Source: JAWLCG01 sp041687295
GTDB lineage: Bacteria; Planctomycetota; Phycisphaerae; SM23-33; FEN-1343
DNA length: 19,767 bases
Direction of reading: 5' to 3'
Assembly (NCBI GenBank): GCA_041687295.1
Contig: JAWLCG010000044.1
Coordinates: 1 to 19,767, forward strand
Positions 14,401 through 19,767 of this stretch are shown in pieces (position 1 is the stretch's first letter; every line of letters starts with the position of its first letter). A model generated the notes under the pieces. The model searched no databases and was not told where the DNA came from. It worked only from the letters and a program-made list of their open reading frames with translations. Position numbers and translations under genes: made by a program.

Positions 14401-15180
14401 ATGCAGATCGTACGTGTCGAGACCGACGACGGGCAGGTCGCCTTCGGCCAGCGGGCCGGCGAGCGGGTGCTGGCGATCGAGGGCGAGCTGTTCGGCGAGT
14501 TCCGCCTGACCGACCGCCCCCTGGCCGTGCGGAGGCTGCTGGCGCCGCTGGAGCCGAGCTTCGTCTTCGCCATCGGCCTGAACTACCGCGACCACGCCGC
14601 CGAGAGCGGCAAGGCCATCCCCGACGCACCGGTCGTCTTCGCCAAGGCCCTCACCAGCGTCATCGGCCCGGGCGAACCGATCCGCCTGCCGGCCGTCGCC
14701 CAGTACGTAGACTACGAGGCCGAGCTGGCCGTCGTCATCGGCCGAACCGCCCGCAACGTGCCGGCCGAGCGGGCCCTGGAGCACGTCCTGGGCTACACCT
14801 GTGCCAACGACGTCTCCGAGCGCTACTGGCAGCAGCGCCTCGGCCAGTGGGTCCGGGCCAAGAGCTTCGACACCTTCTGCCCGCTGGGCCCGTGGATCGA
14901 GACCGACCTGGCCGACCCCCAGACCCTGCGGGTCCGCACGATCCTCAACGGCCAGGTGATGCAGGACTCCAGCACCGCCGAGATGATCTTCCCCGTCGCC
15001 GAGCTGATCGCCTTCCTCTCGGCCGACCTGACGCTCAGGCCCGGCACGGTGATCCTCACCGGCACGCCGCCCGGGGTGGGCGTGGCCCGCAAGCCGCCCG
15101 TAAAGCTCACCGCCGGCGACGAGGTCACCATCGCCATCGACGGCCTCGGCGAGCTGACCAACCCGGTCCGCAGCGCGTAG
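14401..15180 (+). CDS. Fumarylacetoacetate hydrolase family protein
   Basis: 259 residues from ATG 14401, with AAGGAG 7 bases upstream. After a short N-terminal domain comes FAIGLNYRDHAAESG, the opening of the FAH fold. YVDYEAELAVVIGRTARN supplies acidic metal ligands, and YTCANDVSERYWQ, KSFDTFCPLGPW and the closing TGTPPGVGVARKPPVKLTAGDEV are all family hallmarks. Members cleave C-C bonds or decarboxylate 2-oxo diacids, for example acylpyruvases and the HpcE/HpaG group, with Mg or Mn. The length suits the acylpyruvase / 2-hydroxyhepta-2,4-diene-1,7-dioate isomerase-like branch. No aromatic-degradation genes are near, so a housekeeping acylpyruvase or oxaloacetate decarboxylase role is as likely. 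The TAG stop codon is also the first triplet of palindrome B. Confidence 0.92.
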   Translation: MQIVRVETDDGQVAFGQRAGERVLAIEGELFGEFRLTDRPLAVRRLLAPLEPSFVFAIGLNYRDHAAESGKAIPDAPVVFAKALTSVIGPGEPIRLPAVAQYVDYEAELAVVIGRTARNVPAERALEHVLGYTCANDVSERYWQQRLGQWVRAKSFDTFCPLGPWIETDLADPQTLRVRTILNGQVMQDSSTAEMIFPVAELIAFLSADLTLRPGTVILTGTPPGVGVARKPPVKLTAGDEVTIAIDGLGELTNPVRSA

Positions 15181-15279
15181 GCTGGGACAGAGCGGCGCCA
15201 GCCGCGGCGTCCCACCTTTGGGCGCTCCACCCGCCCCGCAAGGTGGGACGCCGCCCCTGCGGGGCTCTGTCCCAGCCTA
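15178..15279. repeat. Composite palindrome B overlapping a stop codon
   Basis: Left arm 15178-15218 and right arm 15240-15279 are inverted near-copies. Both start TAGGCTGGGACAGAGC and end GCGTCCCACCTT when read from the outside in. The unit is the one found in palindrome A, but here the TAGG ends face outwards. The first TAG is the stop codon of the preceding gene. It could fold into a strong hairpin at the 3' end of that transcript. Confidence 0.85.
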
Positions 15280-15351
15280 AGCAGGCCTACGTGGCGGTGG
15301 ACTTGAGGCGCCCGTCCCCAGGCCCAGCCGGCCGGGCGGCGGGAGTTCCTT

Positions 15352-15501
15352 CCATGCTGGTGGCCCCAAAGCGGTAAATCCCGGGGGTTTGGGGGCAGAG
15401 CCCCCATTGCCTGCCTTGGGCGATCTACGGTAAGGACCGTCTGCCAGGGGCTCAAGGCCCTGGACGAAGAGTTGTGATAAAGACCCCCGGCATGCCGGGG
15501 G
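15352..15501 (-). repeat. Dispersed repeat R1 on the minus strand plus 18-bp palindrome
   Basis: 15352-15405 matches 8026-8079 at about 50 of 54 bases and holds the GGGGGCAGAGCCCCC hairpin (15391-15405). CCCCCGGCATGCCGGGGG at 15484-15501 is a perfect palindrome of the same type as 7908-7925. What follows (to about 15520) may be a decayed further unit. Confidence 0.8.
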
Positions 15502-15557
15502 CTATATGGAATCGGGGGCCCGGCGGGTTCGCTGGAGTCGGGGCCCAACAAAAGTGC

Positions 15558-15585
15558 TTGCCCGACAAGGGGGGATCGTTAGAAT
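15558..15585 (+). promoter_or_regulatory. Promoter of hisF
   Basis: TTGCCC (15558-15563), a 16-bp spacer and TAGAAT (15580-15585). Transcription would start near 15592, leaving a leader of about 125 bases before the hisF ATG. Confidence 0.5.
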
Positions 15586-15715
15586 GGCTATTCTGTCGCC
15601 ACTGCGGCCCCGACGCCCCGTCGGGCACCCGGGGGTGGTGGAATTCCGGGACGCGCCCCGCTCGCCAACCCCGCGGGCCGTTCGCCGGAGACGCAGCAGC
15701 CCCAGACGGACCCCA

Positions 15716-16483
15716 ATGCTTGCCAAACGTATCATCCCGTGCCTGGACGTGAATCGCGGCCGCGTCGTCAAAGGCGTGAACTTCGTGAACCTCCAGGATG
15801 CCGGCGACCCCGTCGAGGTCGCCCGCCGCTACGAGCAGCAGGGCGCCGACGAGCTGGTGTTCCTGGACATCACCGCCAGCCACGAGGGCCGGGCCATCAT
15901 GGCCGACGTGGTCCGCCAGGTCGCCGAGCAGATTTTCATGCCCTTCACCGTCGGCGGGGGCATCGGCAACCTCGACGACGCGACCGCCCTGATCCAGGCC
16001 GGCGCCGAGAAGGTCAGCATCAACTCGGCGGCGGTGCGCACCCCCGAGGTCGTCCGCCAGGTCGCCCGGCGGTTTGGCCGCTGCGCGACGGTTGTGAACA
16101 TCGACCCCAAGCGGGTGCAGCGCGACGGGCGGGAGGTCTGGGAGGTCTTCATCAACGGCGGGCGTGTGGCGACGGGCCTGGAGGCGGTAGCCTGGGCGAA
16201 GCAGGTCGAGCAGCTCGGCGCCGGCGAGATCGTCCTGACGGTGATGGACGCCGACGGCATGCAGGTGGGGTACGACATCGAGATTACCCGCGCGGTGGCC
16301 GAGGCCGTCGAGATCCCCGTGGTCGCCAGCGGCGGGGCGGGCTGCCCGGAGCACCTGTACGAGGCGGTGACGGCGGGCAAGGCGGACGCAGCCCTGGCCG
16401 CGAGCATCTTCCACTACGGACAATACAGTGTCGGACAGGTTAAGGACTACCTGGCCCAGCGCGGCGTGCCGGTCCGCCGGTAG
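15716..16483 (+). CDS. hisF: Imidazole glycerol phosphate synthase, cyclase subunit
   Basis: 255 residues, the normal length. HisF forms a complex with HisH and uses ammonia passed through its barrel to turn PRFAR into imidazole glycerol phosphate and AICAR, linking histidine and purine synthesis. Both catalytic acids are in the expected places, Asp11 in IIPCLDVNRGRVVKG and Asp130 in VNIDPKR. The phosphate loops VGGGI and ASGGAG are present. The usual TSMDRDG reads TVMDADG. The ATG at 15716 is the natural start because residues upstream have no family similarity, but its ribosome site is weak (ACGGA). No other his gene is near, so the pathway is scattered in this genome. Confidence 0.96.
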   Translation: MLAKRIIPCLDVNRGRVVKGVNFVNLQDAGDPVEVARRYEQQGADELVFLDITASHEGRAIMADVVRQVAEQIFMPFTVGGGIGNLDDATALIQAGAEKVSINSAAVRTPEVVRQVARRFGRCATVVNIDPKRVQRDGREVWEVFINGGRVATGLEAVAWAKQVEQLGAGEIVLTVMDADGMQVGYDIEITRAVAEAVEIPVVASGGAGCPEHLYEAVTAGKADAALAASIFHYGQYSVGQVKDYLAQRGVPVRR

Positions 16484-16514
16484 GGGGGCAGCGGCACCGC
16501 CCCGGGGCGGGCGA

Positions 16515-16543
16515 TTGCCCCGCCCGTCCCGACCGGGTATAAC
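16515..16543 (+). promoter_or_regulatory. Promoter of the PilT-like operon
   Basis: TTGCCC (16515-16520), a 17-bp spacer and TATAAC (16538-16543), 31 bases after the hisF stop codon. The start would be near 16550 with a leader of about 35 bases ending in AAGGAG. Confidence 0.55.
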
Positions 16544-16584
16544 CAGGATGCACAGGCCCGCCGACGGGCCCAAGGAGTGTGGCA

Positions 16585-17739
16585 GTGAGCAAGTTTGAGC
16601 ACCAGCCGATCGATCAGCACGACCAGCATGATCGGCCTGACCGCGAGATCCGCCTGAACAAGTTCTTCAAGGCCGTGGTCAAACTCGAGGCCTCCGACCT
16701 GCACATCAAGGCCAAAGCCCCGCCCCACTTCCGCGTCCGGGGCCGCATCCGCCCGGCCCAGATGCCCGAGCTGAGTAACGAGGAGATCGAGTCGATGGTC
16801 GCCGAGTTGCTCACCGAGAAGCAGGCGACCTACCTCGAGGAGCACGGCAGCATCGACGTGGCCCACGGGCTGGAGAACTCCGACCGCTTCCGCATCAACA
16901 TCTACCGCCAGCGCGGCGACCTGAGCCTGGCCGTGCGACGCGTCTCGAGCACGATTCCGGACTTCGAGAACCTCCACCTGCCGCCGGTGCTGGCCAAGCT
17001 GGCCGAGGTCGAGCAGGGCCTGGTCCTGCTGGCCGGCATCACCGGCAGCGGCAAGAGCACCACCATCGCCTCGATGCTCGAGTACATCAACACCCGCCGC
17101 GCCTGCCACATCGTCACCGTCGAGGACCCGATCGAGTTCGTCTACACCGACAAGAAGGCGCTGATCAACCAGCGCGAGATCGGCATCGACGTGATGAGCT
17201 TCCAGGACGCCCTGAAGTACCTCATGCGCGAGGACCCCGACGTGGTGCTCATCGGCGAGATGCGCGACCACGAGACCTTCCAGGCCGCCCTGCAGGCCTC
17301 CGAGACGGGCCACCTCGTCTTCGGCACCGTCCACGCCAGCAGCGCCGGCCAGACCATCGGGCGCATCCTCGACCTGATCGAGCCCGACAGCCGAGACCTG
17401 ATCCGCCAGAGCCTCGCCTACAACCTCCAGGGCATCATCTGCCAGAAGCTGCTGCCCTCGATCCGCGAGGACGTCCACCGCGTGCCGGCCGTCGAGGTGA
17501 TGCTGGCGACGGCCCCGGTCCGCCAGCTGATCGCCGACGGGCGCGACTCGGAGCTGATCGACGTGATCCGCTCCAGCGAGAACGACGGCATGATCGACTT
17601 CAACAGCTGCCTGCTGAAACTCATTGAGGACGAGATGATCGACCCGCGGGTGGCCTACGCGGCCGCCCCCAACGCCGAGGAGCTCAAGATGCGCCTGAAG
17701 GGCATCAAGTCCTCGCACGGCGGCCTGATCGGACGATAA
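16585..17739 (+). CDS. PilT-like type IV pilus / secretion ATPase
   Basis: GTG 16585 is chosen over GTG 16579 because AAGGAG (16572-16577) is 7 bases before it. The 384-residue product begins with a His/Asp-rich tail, then the N-terminal domain (NKFFKAVVKLEASDLHIK). The ATPase core has Walker A GITGSGKST with Lys157, the Asp box VEDPIEFVY, Walker B DPDVVLIGEMRD with Glu225, and the His box GHLVFGTVHASS. VRQLIADGRDSEL near the end matches the AIRNLIRE region of PilT. PilT hexamers in the cytoplasm power pilus retraction; relatives also serve secretion. All catalytic motifs are intact. It is the first gene of an operon with a GspE-like protein (11 bp gap) and a CvpA-like protein. Retraction is inferred, since no pilin or PilB is in view. 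Confidence 0.9.
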   Translation: MSKFEHQPIDQHDQHDRPDREIRLNKFFKAVVKLEASDLHIKAKAPPHFRVRGRIRPAQMPELSNEEIESMVAELLTEKQATYLEEHGSIDVAHGLENSDRFRINIYRQRGDLSLAVRRVSSTIPDFENLHLPPVLAKLAEVEQGLVLLAGITGSGKSTTIASMLEYINTRRACHIVTVEDPIEFVYTDKKALINQREIGIDVMSFQDALKYLMREDPDVVLIGEMRDHETFQAALQASETGHLVFGTVHASSAGQTIGRILDLIEPDSRDLIRQSLAYNLQGIICQKLLPSIREDVHRVPAVEVMLATAPVRQLIADGRDSELIDVIRSSENDGMIDFNSCLLKLIEDEMIDPRVAYAAAPNAEELKMRLKGIKSSHGGLIGR

Positions 17740-17750
17740 CGGGAGTTAAG

Positions 17751-19397
17751 ATGAGCGGAATGGTTCTTCCCCTGCTGGCGGCCGTGCCCGAGCTCGGCGG
17801 CTACCTGAGCGTCGTCAAACCCGTGGTGATGCTGGCGTTGGTGCTGGGCTGGCTCTGCGCGAGCGCGTGGGTCGACCGCGACACCGAGCAGATCCGCGCC
17901 AGCAAGATGGTCTGGACCTCGCTGATGGTGGGCGTGGGGCTGGCGGCGCTGATCGTCTGGCTGCTGCTGCCGATCTACGTCGTGGGCCTGTCGATCTTCG
18001 TCGTCAGCGTCATGGTGACCGGCCTGATCTACGTCGCCCACCACAACAGCAAGGTCATCCCCGACGCCAAGGTCCTCACCGGCGAGCACCTCTCGCAGCT
18101 GTTCAGCCGCAAGGAGAGGCCCGGCGCCAACGTGGTGGTCAAGCTCAAGGTCTACGGCAAGAACAGCACGCCGATCACCCCGCCCAACAGCGGCACTGTG
18201 GAGGAGAAACTCACCTTCAATACCTCCCAGGAGCTGCTCTACGACATGGTCTGGCGGCGTGCCAGCGAAGTCGACCTGATGCCCAACAGCCAGGCGACGG
18301 CCGTCCGCTACGTCATCGACGGCGTGGTGGTGCCCCAGGAGCACATGGAGCGCGCCGAGTCCGAGAACGTCATCCAGTACCTCAAGGGCGTCGCCGGCAT
18401 GGACGTCGAGGACCGCCGCCGGCCCCAGACGGGCCGAATCACGGTGGACCTGGCCAACCATCCCGTCGAGATCAACCTGATCAGCACCGGCTCGACCGCG
18501 GGCCAGCGAATGCAGTTCAAGGTCGTCCAGGAGGCCGTCCGCTCCCGCATCGGCGAGCTGGGCCTGTCCGAGGAGCTGCTGGCCCGCCTGCGGAGCCTCA
18601 ACGCCGTGCCCCAGGGGCTGATGATCGTCGCGGCCCGGCCCAAGACGGGCCTGACCAGCACGCTCTACTCGCTGCTGCGGGACAACGACGCCTACATCAA
18701 GCAGCTCGCCTCGGTCGAGCGCGAGCCGGATGTCGACCTCGAGAACATCACGCAGAACCGCTACAAGAGCCAGGAGGACCAGTCGCGGGTGCTGGCCGGC
18801 GTCCTGCGGCGCGACCCGGACGTGGTGATGGTCGACAACTGCGAGGATTCGGCCACCGCCGAGGTGGTCCTGGACGGCGCCGACGAGAAGAAGATCCTGC
18901 TGGGCCAGCACGCCCCCGACAGCTTCACCGCCCTGGCGCGGTGGGCCAAGACGGTCGGCGATGCCCGCCGGGCGGTCGCGCCGCTGCAGGCGGTGCTCTG
19001 CCAGGTGCTGGTCCGCAAGCTGTGCCCCAACTGCAAGGAGGCCTACCGGCCCGACCCCGAGCTGGTCCGCAAGGCCAACCTGCCCGCCGCCAAGGCCGAG
19101 AAGTTCTATCGGCCGCCCACCGAGCCGCTGACCGACGAGAAGGGCCGACCCTACACCTGCCCGACCTGCCAGGGCAGCGGCTACTTCCAGCGGACGGCCG
19201 CCTTCGAACTGCTGGAGGTCACCGACGAGATGCGCAAGCTCATCGCCCAGGGCGCGGGCCTGTCGCAGATCAAGGCGGCCGCCCGCAAGAACCGCATGGT
19301 CTACCTGCAGGAGGCGGCCCTGCGCCTGGTGATGGAGGGCGTCACCAGTGTGCAGGAGGTCATCCGCGTGACCAAGTCCAAGCAAGAGCAGAGGTAA
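17751..19397 (+). CDS. Membrane-anchored GspE/PilB-like protein with degenerate ATPase motifs
   Basis: 548 residues from ATG 17751 (GGGAG 5 bases upstream). Three membrane helices come first, at about 22-41, 53-73 and 76-96, where a normal GspE has none. The rest aligns with the GspE/PilB family: an N2-like part with LLYDMVWRRASEVDL, the core, and a zinc site with two CxxC pairs (Cys425, 428, 470, 473). The Walker A position reads ARPKTGLTSTLY, with Leu301 instead of the catalytic Lys. Walker B reads DPDVVMVDNCED, so GExRD has become DNCED and the catalytic Glu is Asn363. It is probably a pseudo-ATPase held at the membrane, perhaps docking or regulating the intact PilT-like partner encoded just upstream. 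This role is inference. Confidence 0.88.
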   Translation: MSGMVLPLLAAVPELGGYLSVVKPVVMLALVLGWLCASAWVDRDTEQIRASKMVWTSLMVGVGLAALIVWLLLPIYVVGLSIFVVSVMVTGLIYVAHHNSKVIPDAKVLTGEHLSQLFSRKERPGANVVVKLKVYGKNSTPITPPNSGTVEEKLTFNTSQELLYDMVWRRASEVDLMPNSQATAVRYVIDGVVVPQEHMERAESENVIQYLKGVAGMDVEDRRRPQTGRITVDLANHPVEINLISTGSTAGQRMQFKVVQEAVRSRIGELGLSEELLARLRSLNAVPQGLMIVAARPKTGLTSTLYSLLRDNDAYIKQLASVEREPDVDLENITQNRYKSQEDQSRVLAGVLRRDPDVVMVDNCEDSATAEVVLDGADEKKILLGQHAPDSFTALARWAKTVGDARRAVAPLQAVLCQVLVRKLCPNCKEAYRPDPELVRKANLPAAKAEKFYRPPTEPLTDEKGRPYTCPTCQGSGYFQRTAAFELLEVTDEMRKLIAQGAGLSQIKAAARKNRMVYLQEAALRLVMEGVTSVQEVIRVTKSKQEQR

Positions 19398-19403
19398 TCG
19401 CCC

Positions 19404-19767
19404 ATGGTCCTGTCCATCATCGCGCTGATCCTCATCGCGGCGGTCGTCTTCTACCAGAGCCTCCAGGGCATCTTCAGCTCCGTGCTGATGGCCGTGGCGA
19501 CCCTGACGTGCACCCTGATCGCCTTCAACTTCTACGAGCCCCTGGCGGCCGTGTCGCTCTACGGGCCCATGCCCGAGGTCGCCGAGCCGATCGCCCTGAT
19601 GGCCCTGCTGGTGCTGCCGCTGCTGGGCATCCGCATCCTGCTGGACCGCTTCATCGGCCTGAACATCAACCCGACGCCCTGGGTCGACCGCATCGGCGGC
19701 GGCCTGGCCGGGCTGTTCACCGCCCTGCTGCTGGTGGGCACCTTCCTGATCGCCCTGCAGATGCTGC
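19404..19767 (+). CDS. CvpA-like membrane protein, 5' part
   Basis: ATG 19404 is 6 bp after the previous stop codon, with GAGG (19391-19394) 9 bases upstream, and the frame runs off the window. The 121 visible residues include four likely membrane helices (about 2-16, 24-43, 60-79, 97-120). After the third comes DRFIGLNINPTPWVDRIGGGLAGLF, a pattern of the CvpA (colicin V production) family, where a polar loop with PWxDRxxG precedes a Gly-rich helix. CvpA is an inner-membrane protein linked to envelope integrity and toxin export in other bacteria; its mechanism is unclear. Position in the operon suggests it works with the ATPase-like proteins at the membrane. Confidence 0.75.
   Translation, partial: MVLSIIALILIAAVVFYQSLQGIFSSVLMAVATLTCTLIAFNFYEPLAAVSLYGPMPEVAEPIALMALLVLPLLGIRILLDRFIGLNINPTPWVDRIGGGLAGLFTALLLVGTFLIALQML

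Larger units (their letters stand above)
15181..15715. other. Intergenic stretch before hisF
   Basis: 535 bp with no protein gene. In order: palindrome B, an R1 unit, an 18-bp palindrome, the hisF promoter (15558-15585) and a leader of about 125 bases holding a 6-bp stem (CCCGAC 15609-15614 with GTCGGG 15620-15625). Confidence 0.6.

Noticed and set aside
15484..15501. CCCCCGGCATGCCGGGGG as a terminator
   Set aside because: No T-run follows on either strand, and it recurs as part of the R1 repeat group, so it is treated as repeat sequence.
16504..16521. Terminator for hisF (GGGGC and GCCCC stem)
   Set aside because: The stem is only 5 bp without a T-run, and it overlaps the -35 box of the next promoter.

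Overview
The window is about 20 kb of very GC-rich DNA. It carries 14 genes with strong coding support (one cut off at each end), spaced by unusually long, palindrome-rich intergenic stretches. The exported protein with a dockerin type I pair plus a PEP-CTERM tail, the beta-helix/LamG exported protein, the Gfo/Idh/MocA oxidoreductase with an unusual nucleotide loop, and the GspE-like protein with fused membrane helices all point to a planctomycete, most likely class Phycisphaerae. That placement is inference from gene content and style, not from a marker gene.

Layout. 1-414: C-terminal end of a flavoprotein disulfide-reductase-family enzyme. 931-2805: secreted protein with two PRC-barrel domains. 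2994-4136: galactokinase-like GHMP kinase. 4282-7782 (minus): large secreted beta-helix/LamG protein. 8229-9221 (minus): Gfo/Idh/MocA oxidoreductase. 9691-10647 (minus): D-2-hydroxyacid dehydrogenase. 10915-12555: subtilisin-like protein with dockerin and PEP-CTERM. 12602-13129: coaD. 13607-14275 (minus): nadD, converging on coaD. 14401-15180: fumarylacetoacetate-hydrolase-family protein. 15716-16483: hisF. 16585 to the end: a tight operon of a PilT-like ATPase, a membrane-anchored GspE-like protein with ruined ATPase motifs, and a CvpA-like membrane protein.

How the genes fit together. The three minus-strand genes (beta-helix, oxidoreductase, hydroxyacid dehydrogenase) could serve uptake and oxidation of a sugar or uronic acid, but each has its own leader and they are 450-470 bp apart, so a shared pathway is only a guess. 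CoaD and NadD are paralogous nucleotidylyltransferases for CoA and NAD. Both appear to start on leaderless transcripts from almost identical start signals. The last three genes are clearly one transcription unit.

Regulation and repeats. Several genes share a recognisable promoter type, close to TTGCCC, a 16-17 bp spacer, then TANAAT. A clear intrinsic terminator lies on the minus strand at 13383-13418 and may end a small RNA. The intergenic regions hold at least two families of dispersed repeats plus several nested palindromes. The most interesting items are the membrane-bound pseudo-ATPase beside an intact PilT, the twin leaderless start signals, the composite palindromic repeats and the small-RNA candidate. 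I saw no tRNA, rRNA, CRISPR array, insertion sequence or phage gene.
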